From Candidatus Rokuibacteriota bacterium (GTDB taxonomy: Bacteria; Methylomirabilota; Methylomirabilia; Rokubacteriales; CSP1-6), in NCBI GenBank assembly GCA_003220685.1, contig QHTE01000053.1:1-64000 (forward strand): a stretch of 64,000 nt of DNA, read 5' to 3'. Positions 27,795 to 36,404 of this stretch are shown here, piece after piece. The translations under genes and the position numbers were made by a program. Below the pieces are notes generated by a model that was not told the DNA's origin, did not search any database, and saw only the letters and a program-made list of their open reading frames with translations. Each line of letters opens with the position of its first letter. Positions within the stretch are counted from its first letter, which is position 1.

Positions 27795-29756
27795 ATGGCC
27801 GCCGAGCTCGAGACCCTGCGCGCGCTGATCGACGCCTTCCGTCCGCCGTCCTGCCCCGTCAGCGTCGACGCCGCCGCGCGGCGCGCGCACGAGTTTCTGG
27901 CGGCGTTCCGTGCGAGCGGCTCGCCGCGAGCCGGCATCCTCGACACGAGCCTCTCGCTGCTGGGCCTGCTGGCGCTCGCTGGCACCGACGGAGGCCGCGA
28001 GTCGGTCAGGCGGCGGCTCACCGTGATGGACTCGAGCCTTCCGCCGCTGCGCGATCTGGCGCGATTGGCCCAGCGGCTGGCCACCGTCGTGCTGTACGCC
28101 ACGCTCGACCAGACGGGGCGTCCCGCGGCGGCCCAGGCGATCGGCTACGACGTCTTCGCCGATCGGCCGCGCGGCGCGGCGCCCGTCGTGCCGGCGGAGC
28201 CGCGGCTCCCGGCTGATGTCGTCGTCGGCCCCGCCGAGCCCGTGCCCGGCGACGTCTACGACGTCGTGGTGGTCGGGTCCGGCGCCGCGGGCTCGGTGCT
28301 GGCGGCCCGGCTCGCCGGCCAGGGGCGGACGGTGGCGCTGGTCGAGTCGGGCGACTACGTGCCCGAGCGATACGATGCGGGCGCGCCGGAGCGCCCGCGC
28401 CCGCACGACGAGCTCGACAATCTGCTCCGCTACTACAAGGACGCTGGGCTCCAGATCACCGACGGCGATTGCCGGATGTCCGTGCTCCAGGGGCAGTGTG
28501 TCGGCGGCGGGAGCGTGGTGAACAACGCGGTGTGCTTCCGGATGCCGGAGCAGGTCCGGAGTATCTGGGCGCGGGAGTTCGGCGCGGCCTGGGCCGTCGA
28601 CGGGCGGCTGGACGCCGCCTACGACCGCATCGCCCGAGACCTTCGCATCGCGCCCGTGACGACCGCGGTCCCCGACGGGTGGATCAACCCGTCGGCGCGC
28701 CACCTGGCGAGCGGGGCGCGGGCGCTCGGCCGGGCCGACGCGCTGCGACCCTGCGAGGTCAACATCGAGGCGTGCCTGGGCTGCGGCTACTGCAATCTCG
28801 CCTGCGCCTATCTCCGGAAGCGGACCGTCTTACAAACGCTGCTGCCGGCCGCCGCCTCGACCGGGCGGTTGCGGATCTTCGCGGGGCGACGCGCGCGCGA
28901 GATCGTCATCCGCTCCACCGCCTACCGAGCCGAGGGCGTGATCGCGGAGCCGACGCGAGGAGGCGGCGAGCGTCGGGTGATTCGCGGGCGGCGGGTCGCG
29001 GTCGCGGCCGGCGCCGTCGGGAGCAGCGCGCTGCTCGGCCGGACGACCGCGCTCAACCCGCTGGCGCTTCCGATCGGCGAGCGGTTCTCGTTCAACTTCG
29101 TGAGCCCCGTGCACGCCGAGTACGAAACCCCGGTGCGCGCGTTCGACGGCCTCCAGATGGGCCACTACTACCTCGAGGACCTGCCGCGGGACGGCTTCGT
29201 GATCGAGACGTGGTGCAGCCCCCCGGCGACGCAGTCGCTGTCACTCCCGGGCTGGATGGACGAGCTGCATGAGAACATGCAGCGGTATGCGTATTACGCG
29301 TCGGCGTCGCCGCTGGTCGGGTCCACCTCGGGCTCGAAGGTCGACACGCGGCACACGCCCGAGCGGATCTGGATCCGGCTCGACGGCCGCGACCTCGACC
29401 GCCTCAAGCACGGGCTCGAGCGCACCTGCGAGCTCTTCTTCGCGAGCTCGCCGCCGCCGCGGCGCGTGCTCATCGGAGCCCGCAAGGGCTGGAGCCTCGC
29501 CCCGGCGACGTATCGGCGCGCGATCGACGCGATCGCCTCGTTCGACGACGTGCAGATCAGCACCGCGCATCCTCAGGGCGGCAACGCGCTCGATCCGGCC
29601 GAGCGCGGCGTCGTCCGGCCCGATTTCCGCGTACGGGACACGCGAGACCTCTACGTGGTCGATGCCAGCGTGTTTCCCACGAGCCTCGGCGTGAACCCGC
29701 AGTGGACGATCATGGCCGTGGCCGATCTGGCCGCCGCCCACGTCGGCGGCGATTGA
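27795..29756 (+). CDS. GMC family oxidoreductase with helical N-terminal extension (long-chain alcohol oxidase-like)
   Basis: 'DVYDVVVVGSGAAGSVLAARLAGQGRTVALVESGDYV', 'QGQCVGGGSVVNNAVCFRMPEQV', 'STAHPQGGNALDPAERGVVRPDFRVRDTRDLYVVDASVFPTSLGVNPQWTIMAVAD'. Confidence 0.92.
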   Translation: MAAELETLRALIDAFRPPSCPVSVDAAARRAHEFLAAFRASGSPRAGILDTSLSLLGLLALAGTDGGRESVRRRLTVMDSSLPPLRDLARLAQRLATVVLYATLDQTGRPAAAQAIGYDVFADRPRGAAPVVPAEPRLPADVVVGPAEPVPGDVYDVVVVGSGAAGSVLAARLAGQGRTVALVESGDYVPERYDAGAPERPRPHDELDNLLRYYKDAGLQITDGDCRMSVLQGQCVGGGSVVNNAVCFRMPEQVRSIWAREFGAAWAVDGRLDAAYDRIARDLRIAPVTTAVPDGWINPSARHLASGARALGRADALRPCEVNIEACLGCGYCNLACAYLRKRTVLQTLLPAAASTGRLRIFAGRRAREIVIRSTAYRAEGVIAEPTRGGGERRVIRGRRVAVAAGAVGSSALLGRTTALNPLALPIGERFSFNFVSPVHAEYETPVRAFDGLQMGHYYLEDLPRDGFVIETWCSPPATQSLSLPGWMDELHENMQRYAYYASASPLVGSTSGSKVDTRHTPERIWIRLDGRDLDRLKHGLERTCELFFASSPPPRRVLIGARKGWSLAPATYRRAIDAIASFDDVQISTAHPQGGNALDPAERGVVRPDFRVRDTRDLYVVDASVFPTSLGVNPQWTIMAVADLAAAHVGGD

Positions 29757-30520
29757 GGCCGGCGACGAGACGCCTCACCGCCGCCGCGCTCGCCTGCGCG
29801 CTGGCTCTCGGCGTGGTCGGCCCGGTCCGGGCGGCCACGCCCCCGCCGAGCGGCGCCGTCCTCGACGCGTGGAAGAACGTGACCACCTTCCACGAGGACC
29901 TCTCGCGAATCGACCGCGCCCGCGACATGCTCGAGAACGAGGTCGCGCGGGCGCCGAGCCTGGAGGCGCTGCTCCTGCTGGCCTGGGCCCATCTCATCTG
30001 GGCCGACTACCGGGCGCCCAGCGTCGACGCCAAGCTCGCGAGCTACGAGCGCGGCCGGGACGTCGCCAAGCGGGCCATCGACATGGCGCCGCGTAGCCCC
30101 GAGGCCCATCTCTGGTACGCCGCGAATCTCGGCCGCTGGGCCATCACGAAGGGCAAGCTGCGCGCAGCGTTTCTCCTGTCGACCTTGAAGCAGGAGATCA
30201 ACACGATCCTCGAGCTCGATCCCAACCACGTCCCCGGGTTGGCGCTGGCGGGCTCGTTCTATCTCGAGACGCCCGCGCTGTTCGGCGGCGACGTCCCGCG
30301 GGCCGAGGGATACCTGCGCCGAGCTCTCTCGCTCGACCCGCACTTCACGCGGGCGCGCGTCGAGCTGGCCCGGTGCCTCATCGCCGAGGGGCGCTACGAC
30401 GAGGCGCGCCAGCAGCTGACGGGCGTCATCGACGAGCGTCAGCCGAGCTACGTCGCCGACTGGGTCATGAAACACAAACCCACCGCGGAGCGCCTGCTGG
30501 CCCAGATCCGCGCCAAGTGA
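29753..30520 (+). CDS. TPR-like TRAP transporter TatT component family protein, exported
   Basis: Signal peptide; 'RDVAKRAIDMAPRSPEAHLWYAANLGRWAITKGKLRAAFLLSTLKQEINTILELDPNHVPGLALAGSFYLETPALFGGDVPRAEGYLRRALSLDP'. TTG start overlaps the GMC stop. Confidence 0.78.
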   Translation: MRPATRRLTAAALACALALGVVGPVRAATPPPSGAVLDAWKNVTTFHEDLSRIDRARDMLENEVARAPSLEALLLLAWAHLIWADYRAPSVDAKLASYERGRDVAKRAIDMAPRSPEAHLWYAANLGRWAITKGKLRAAFLLSTLKQEINTILELDPNHVPGLALAGSFYLETPALFGGDVPRAEGYLRRALSLDPHFTRARVELARCLIAEGRYDEARQQLTGVIDERQPSYVADWVMKHKPTAERLLAQIRAK

Positions 30521-31671
30521 CGGCGGCCTCCGCCGCGCCGCTCGAGGTGCTGGAGCTGTCGCCGGGCCGGCGCGCCGATCGCGCGCGCTTCATCGCCGTC
30601 CCGGCGCCGCTCTACCGCGGCGACCCTCGCTACGTCGCCCCGCTGCGGCGGGAGGTCCACGCCCTTCTCGATCCAGCCCGGAACCCCTGGCACCGCCACG
30701 CGGAGCTCGCGCTGTTCGTCGCGGTCCGCGGGCGCGAGGCGGTCGGCCGGATCGCGGCGATCCGGGACCCTCGCTACGACCGGATCCGCGCCGAGCCCCT
30801 GGGATTCTTCGGCTTCTTCGACTGCGTCGACGACCGCGCGTGCGCCGCGGCGCTCCTCGCCGAGGCCGAGCGCTGGGCCCGAGCGCGCGGCGCCCGCGAG
30901 ATGCGGGGGCCGGTCAGCCCGTCGATGCACGACGAGTGCGGGACGCTCGTCGACGGGTTCGACTCGCGCCCGGTGATCCAGATGCCCTATAACCCGCCCT
31001 ACCACGCGGGCCTGCTCGAGGCGTGCGGCTACCGGAAGGCGCAGGATCTCTTCGCCTACGACTTCGACCTCGGCCAGGCCGTCCGGCCGGCGCTCGAGCG
31101 GATCGCGGGCGCGGTGGAGGCGCGCAGCGAGTTCCGCATCCGGACGATCGATCCACGCCGCTTCGCGAGCGAGGTGGACATAGTGCGCGCCCTGTACAAC
31201 GCCGCGTGGGAGGCGAACTGGGGCTTCGTGCCGCTCGCCGTCGACGAGATGGAATGGCGAGCGCGGCAGCTCAAGCGGCTGATCGATCCGCGCGTGGCCC
31301 TCCTCGTCGAGGCGCAGCGTGGAGCCGGGTTCGAGCCGGTCGGCTTCGCGCTGGCCGTGCCCGACATCAACGAGATCCTGGTGAGGCTCGACGGGCGGCT
31401 CACGCCGCTGGCGCTGTTCCGGCTCGCGTGCGGTCTCCGGCGCGTCCGCACGTGGCGGCTGCTGCTGCTCGGCGTGATCGCCGGATATCGAAAGCGCGGT
31501 CTGGAGGCGCTGCTCATTCGCGAGATCCACGTGCGCGGCGCGCGGATCGGCGCCACGCGCGGCGAGCTGTCGTGGGTCCTCGAGGACAACGTCCTGATGA
31601 ACCGGACCATCGTGAAAGCGGGGGGCCGCCACTACAAGACCTACCGCATCTTCCGACGACCGCTCGGCTGA
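30517..31671 (+). CDS. GNAT-like N-acyltransferase family protein
   Basis: 'YRGDPRYVAPLRREVHALLDPARNPWHRHAELALFVAVRGREAVGRIAAI', 'GPVSPSMHDECGTLVDGFDSRPVIQMPYNPPYHAGLLEACGYRKAQDLFAYDF'. GTG start overlaps the upstream stop (GTGA). Confidence 0.78.
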   Translation: MTAASAAPLEVLELSPGRRADRARFIAVPAPLYRGDPRYVAPLRREVHALLDPARNPWHRHAELALFVAVRGREAVGRIAAIRDPRYDRIRAEPLGFFGFFDCVDDRACAAALLAEAERWARARGAREMRGPVSPSMHDECGTLVDGFDSRPVIQMPYNPPYHAGLLEACGYRKAQDLFAYDFDLGQAVRPALERIAGAVEARSEFRIRTIDPRRFASEVDIVRALYNAAWEANWGFVPLAVDEMEWRARQLKRLIDPRVALLVEAQRGAGFEPVGFALAVPDINEILVRLDGRLTPLALFRLACGLRRVRTWRLLLLGVIAGYRKRGLEALLIREIHVRGARIGATRGELSWVLEDNVLMNRTIVKAGGRHYKTYRIFRRPLG

Positions 31672-31782
31672 GCGGCCCGCGACCAAAGCCCAGGCACGTA
31701 CGGTCCTGGGTCCAGTCTTCGCGAGCGGGCCATTGGCCTAAGATTCCCTCAGAATCCTAAAAGAAGTGCCTTCGAGGCGAGC

Positions 31783-34338
31783 GTGACCCACAGCAACGGA
31801 ACACGAACGATCACCGCGCGCGCGGCGCCGCCGCGTCAGGCAGCCGGCCCCGTTGCGAATGGCGGCGGCGCATCGAGCCTCGTCGACGCCTACGGCCGCG
31901 CCTGCCGCCCCGCGCTCGCGCGCCTGCTCGCCGCGATCGGTCTCGACGTCGTCTACGAGCGCGGGGAGGGCGACACCTTGTGGCTGCGCCGCGACGGCCG
32001 GCTCGTCCCGATCCTCGACCTCGTCGGCGGCTACGGCGCAAACCTCTTCGGCCACCACCATCCCGACCTCGTCGCGGTGGCCCGCCGGTGCTTCGACGAG
32101 CAGGTGCCCTTCCACGCCCAGGCATCGGTCCGGCCCGGCGCGGCGCAGCTCGCCGAGGCGCTCCGCGAGCGCGTGGGCGACTACGTCGTGACCCTGACCA
32201 ACTCCGGCGCCGAGACGATCGAAGCCGCGCTCAAGCACGCGATTCTCGAGCGCCGGCGCTCGACGTTCTGGGCCGTGCGCGGCGCCTTCCACGGCAAGAC
32301 GCTCGGGTCGATCCAGCTCACGTGGTCGTACCGGGGGCCGTACGAGGGGCTCGGCCCGCGCGTGAGGTTCCTCGATTCCGAGGATCCACGCGACTGGGAA
32401 TCGGCGGCGCGCGAGGTCGGCGACATCGCGGCGATCGTCCTCGAGCCTGTGGCCGGCGAGGGCGGGATCCGGCCCCTTCCGGCGCCCTTCGTCGAATGGG
32501 TCCGGAAGACGTGCGGCGCCGCGGGAGTCCCGGTGATCGCCGACGAGGTCCAGAGCGGCATGGGTCGCACCGGCAGCTTCCTGGCCTCGGAGCGACTCGG
32601 CCTCGAGCCGGACTACGTGTGCCTGGCCAAGTCGCTGGGCGGCGGCATTGCGAAGGTCGGCGCGCTGCTGGTCCGCCGGCGCCGCTTCGTCGAGGAGTTC
32701 TCGCTCCAGCACACCTCGACCTTCGCGGAGGACGAGTACGGATGCGCGATCGCCCTCGAGGCGCTGCGGCTCCTCGACCGCGACGACGTGCTCGCGCGCT
32801 GCCGCGCGCGCGGCGAGTTCCTGATCGACGCCTTGCGCCGCGTGCACGCGCGATTTCCCGACCAGGTGAAGGACGTCCGCGGGCTCGGCCTCATGGTCGG
32901 TGTGGAGCTCCGTGATCACGCCAACGCGACGTCGTACGCGCTCCGCATGCTCTCGCGCCAGGACTACCTCGGCTACGTCGCCGCGGCCTACCTGCTGCAC
33001 GGCCACGACCTGCGCGTGGCGCCCTCGCTGGGCGACCCGCGCACGCTCCGCTTCGAGCCCTCGGCGTACGTGCCGGAGGAAGCGCTGGCCCGGTCCGCCC
33101 GCGCCATGGAGGACCTCTGCGCGATCCTGCGCGCCGAGGACGTCGGGCGGCTGACGGGTCACACGGTCGGGTCGACTCCGAGCGCGACGATCGACCACTC
33201 GGTCTGGGGGCGCCCGGACACGCAGGAGGAGCCGCGCACGCCAAGGCGGGTTGCGTTCATCGGGCATCTCCTGCTCGACGAGCACGTGACGATCGTCGAC
33301 CCCTCGTACCGGGCCTTCGGCAAGGACCGTCTCGAGAAATACCTCGACCGGGCCGCGAAGGTACTCGACCCGATCGTCTTCGATCGTGTCCACGTGCGCT
33401 CGACGACCGGCGCCGAGGTCCACCTGAGCTTCGTCGGCCTCGTCCTCTCCTCGCGGCATTTCGCCCGCGCGATGCACGAGCGCGACTCGTTGTGGATCAC
33501 GGACAAGATCGAGAAAGCGGTACGGGTCGCGCAGGAGGCCGGCTGCTCCGTCGTCGGCTTCGGGGGCTATACCTCGATCGTGACGGGCAGCTGCCGGCGC
33601 GTGCGTACGGGCGGCATCACGCTGACGACGGGCAACTCGCTCACGGTCGGGATGGGCGTCGCGGCGCTGCGCGAGGCCGCGCGCCAGCGGGGGATCGATC
33701 TCGCGTCGAGCCGGTTGGCCGTGATCGGGGCGACCGGCAACATCGCGAGCATCTACGCGGCGCTCATGGCGCCCGAGGTCCGCGAGCTCGTTCTCGTGGT
33801 CCGCAAGGCCGGCTCGTCGAAGCTCGTCTCCGTTCTGGGCGGGCTGCGCGCGGCAGCCCCGGGCGCGCGCGTGCGCGTGGTCGACGACCTGAGCGTGCTG
33901 GCCGAGTGTCCGCTCATCGTCGCCGCGTCGAGCACCCCCGAGCCCCTCATCTATCCCGAGCACCTCGGATCCGGGCGGGTCGTGATCTGCGACATCTCGG
34001 TGCCCTCAAACGTGGCGGACGCCGTCGCGCGCGAGTGTCCGAACGTTCTGGTGGTCCAGGGCGGCGTCGTGCGGCTCCCGCACGACCACGAGTTCTCGAT
34101 CGGCGGGATTCCGCTCGCGCTCGGCCACGTCTACGCCTGTATGGCCGAGACCCTGCTGATGGGCCTCGAGGGCTCGACGCACGGCTCGATCGGCCCCGTG
34201 ACGGTGAAGGGCGTCCAGAGCGCCATGGCGATGGCGGACAAGCACGGCTTCACGCTCGCCGACATCCACGCCAACGATGCCGCCTCCGGCTTGATGGGAG
34301 CCGCGTACGCGCGCCGTCACCGGCAGGGCGCTGGCTGA
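31783..34338 (+). CDS. Fusion: class III PLP aminotransferase plus long-chain acyl-ACP reductase-like domain
   Basis: N-terminal half: 'PILDLVGGYGANLFGHHHPDL', 'LTNSGAETIEAALKHA', 'VIADEVQSGMGRTGSF', 'CLAKSLGGGIAKVGALL'. C-terminal half: 'VVGFGGYTSIVT', 'LTTGNSLTVGMG', 'LAVIGATGNIASIYAALM', 'VLVVQGGVVRLPHDHEFSIGG', 'VYACMAETLLMGLEG', closely resembling cyanobacterial AAR motifs. Confidence 0.85.
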   Translation: MTHSNGTRTITARAAPPRQAAGPVANGGGASSLVDAYGRACRPALARLLAAIGLDVVYERGEGDTLWLRRDGRLVPILDLVGGYGANLFGHHHPDLVAVARRCFDEQVPFHAQASVRPGAAQLAEALRERVGDYVVTLTNSGAETIEAALKHAILERRRSTFWAVRGAFHGKTLGSIQLTWSYRGPYEGLGPRVRFLDSEDPRDWESAAREVGDIAAIVLEPVAGEGGIRPLPAPFVEWVRKTCGAAGVPVIADEVQSGMGRTGSFLASERLGLEPDYVCLAKSLGGGIAKVGALLVRRRRFVEEFSLQHTSTFAEDEYGCAIALEALRLLDRDDVLARCRARGEFLIDALRRVHARFPDQVKDVRGLGLMVGVELRDHANATSYALRMLSRQDYLGYVAAAYLLHGHDLRVAPSLGDPRTLRFEPSAYVPEEALARSARAMEDLCAILRAEDVGRLTGHTVGSTPSATIDHSVWGRPDTQEEPRTPRRVAFIGHLLLDEHVTIVDPSYRAFGKDRLEKYLDRAAKVLDPIVFDRVHVRSTTGAEVHLSFVGLVLSSRHFARAMHERDSLWITDKIEKAVRVAQEAGCSVVGFGGYTSIVTGSCRRVRTGGITLTTGNSLTVGMGVAALREAARQRGIDLASSRLAVIGATGNIASIYAALMAPEVRELVLVVRKAGSSKLVSVLGGLRAAAPGARVRVVDDLSVLAECPLIVAASSTPEPLIYPEHLGSGRVVICDISVPSNVADAVARECPNVLVVQGGVVRLPHDHEFSIGGIPLALGHVYACMAETLLMGLEGSTHGSIGPVTVKGVQSAMAMADKHGFTLADIHANDAASGLMGAAYARRHRQGAG

Positions 34339-34339
34339 G

Positions 34340-35551
34340 GTGACGCCGCCCGTCGTGCCGGTCTCCCACGTTCACACGCGGCCGCCGTCGTCGGCCCGCC
34401 CGACCTACGTGGTTCGCGTCGTCGGCCGTGTCGCCGATCTTCCGGCGAGCGACTGGGCAAAGGTCCGGGAGGTCGCGCCGACCGTGTTCATGGATCCGCG
34501 GTTCCTCGAGACGGTCGAGCGCGCCTTCGCGTCGCAGGGCCGGTTCCACCACGCCATCGTCGTCGACCGCCACGAGCGTCCTGTCGCCTGGGCCTCGCTC
34601 TGTACGTTCCCGGTCGACGTCCTCACCTTGGCCGGGCCCGGGCTCCAGGCGCTCGCGCGGGGCGCCCGCGCCGCTCTGCCCGGACTCGGCTCGCTGCGGA
34701 CCTTGTTCGTGGGGCTGCCGGTGTCGCTCGGCCAGAGCCACCTGGCGATCGCGCCCGACGCCGAGCCCGCGGCGGTCCTGGCGGCGCTCGACGAGACCCT
34801 GCAGGCGATCGCGGCGCGCGAGCGCGTGTGGCTCGTGGTCTGGAAGGAGTTCGATCCGGCCGGCGCGGCGCGGCTCGCGCCCTTGCTGGAGCGGGGCTAT
34901 CGCCGCGCGGAGTCGCCGGCGATGCACGCGCTCGACGCGCGCTTCAAGGACTTCGCGGACTACTGCGCGGCGCTCAAGTCGCACTACCGCTACGACGTCA
35001 GACGATCGGAGCGTAAGTTCCGCGCGTCGGGGCTGCGCGTGGCGCAGCTTCACGACGCGGCCGCGATCCGGCGCGTCTACACCGCCGAGGTCCATCGCCT
35101 CTACGAGGCGGTCGTGGCCAGGTCCCCGGTGAAGCTCGAGGTCCTGCCGATCGAGTTCTTCCACGAGCTGGTGCGCCGGCTCCCGGAGCTGGTCAGCCTC
35201 ACCACGATCGCCGACGGCGACCGCATCGTCGCGTTCAACTGGGGGCTGATGAACGGCCGCGTTCACCACTATCTCTTCTGCGGCCTCGACTACACGCGGG
35301 CTCCCGACGCCGACCTCTACTTCAACCTCATGTACCACCAGCTCGACGACGCCTTGCGCCGCGGCCCGGAACGGGTCGAGGTGGGGCAGACCGCCGACAC
35401 GTTCAAGGCGCGCCTCGGCTGCGGGGCGACGCCGCGATACTTCTTCGTGAAACCCCACGGCCTCGTCGCGGGCGCCGCGCTCCGGCACGGCTTCGACCTG
35501 CTCTTTCCGGCCCGCCCGCGCGGCCCGGTTTATTCTGTGTTCCGAGCATGA
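34340..35551 (+). CDS. GNAT/BioF2-like (peptidogalycan biosynthesis-type) acyltransferase
   Basis: 'YCAALKSHYRYDVRRSERKFRASGLRV', 'EFFHELVRRLPELVSLTTIADGDRIVAFNWGLMNGRVHHYLFCGLDYTRAPDADLYFNLMYHQLDDALRRG'. Confidence 0.78.
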   Translation: MTPPVVPVSHVHTRPPSSARPTYVVRVVGRVADLPASDWAKVREVAPTVFMDPRFLETVERAFASQGRFHHAIVVDRHERPVAWASLCTFPVDVLTLAGPGLQALARGARAALPGLGSLRTLFVGLPVSLGQSHLAIAPDAEPAAVLAALDETLQAIAARERVWLVVWKEFDPAGAARLAPLLERGYRRAESPAMHALDARFKDFADYCAALKSHYRYDVRRSERKFRASGLRVAQLHDAAAIRRVYTAEVHRLYEAVVARSPVKLEVLPIEFFHELVRRLPELVSLTTIADGDRIVAFNWGLMNGRVHHYLFCGLDYTRAPDADLYFNLMYHQLDDALRRGPERVEVGQTADTFKARLGCGATPRYFFVKPHGLVAGAALRHGFDLLFPARPRGPVYSVFRA

Positions 35552-36393
35552 AGGGCAAGACCTGCGTCGTCACCGGGACGACCTCGGGGATCGGCAAGGA
35601 GACGGCGGTGGCGCTGGCGGCCGCCGGGGCCCGCGTCGCCATCGTCTGCCGCACGCGGGACAAGGGCGAGCGCGCCCTCGACGAGATCCGGCAGCGGAGC
35701 GGCGGCGACGTCATCCTGTTCCTGGCCGATCTCGGCTCGCAGCGCGCGGTGCGGGCGCTGGCGGCCCGGCTCACCACGGCGCTGCCGCGGGTCGACGTGC
35801 TCGTCAACAACGCGGGGCTCATCCTGGACGAGCGCTTGCTGACGGAGGACGGGCTCGAGACCACGTTCGCGGTGAACCACATCGGCTACTTCCTGCTCTC
35901 GCGTCTCCTCGAGCCGAAGCTGCTCGCGAGCGCGCCGGCGCGAGTCGTCAACGTCGCGTCGCGCGCGCATCACGGAGCCACGATCCGGTTCGACGATCTC
36001 ATGGGCGCTCGCAGCTACGACGGCTGGAAGGCCTACGCGCAGTCCAAGCTCGCCAACATCGTGTTCACCTACGAGCTCGCGCGCCGTCTGGCCGGCACCG
36101 GCGTCACCGCCAACTGTCTGCACCCGGGGGTGATCGCGAGCAACTTCGGCAGCGCGGGGCCGGCGCTGATCCGGCTCGGCGTCCGGATCGGCCGGCCGCT
36201 CATGAAAAGCTCGGCGCGCGGGGCCGAGACGCCGATCTATCTGGCCTCGTCGCCCGAGGTAGAGGGCGTGAGCGGCAAGTATTTCGTGAACCGGCGCGCG
36301 GCCCGCTCGAGCGACGAATCCTACGATCCGGCGGTCGCCGCGCGGCTCTGGAAGGTGAGCGAGGAGCTGACCGCGGCCTCCGACGTGCCGTAG
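35548..36393 (+). CDS. SDR family oxidoreductase (retinol dehydrogenase-like)
   Basis: 'GKTCVVTGTTSGIGKETAVALAAAGARVAIVCRTRDKGERALDEIR', 'TTFAVNHIGYFLLSRLL', 'YAQSKLANIVFTYELARRLAGTGVTANCLHPG'. Confidence 0.93.
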   Translation: MKGKTCVVTGTTSGIGKETAVALAAAGARVAIVCRTRDKGERALDEIRQRSGGDVILFLADLGSQRAVRALAARLTTALPRVDVLVNNAGLILDERLLTEDGLETTFAVNHIGYFLLSRLLEPKLLASAPARVVNVASRAHHGATIRFDDLMGARSYDGWKAYAQSKLANIVFTYELARRLAGTGVTANCLHPGVIASNFGSAGPALIRLGVRIGRPLMKSSARGAETPIYLASSPEVEGVSGKYFVNRRAARSSDESYDPAVAARLWKVSEELTAASDVP

Positions 36394-36404
36394 CGGTCGG
36401 CGCG

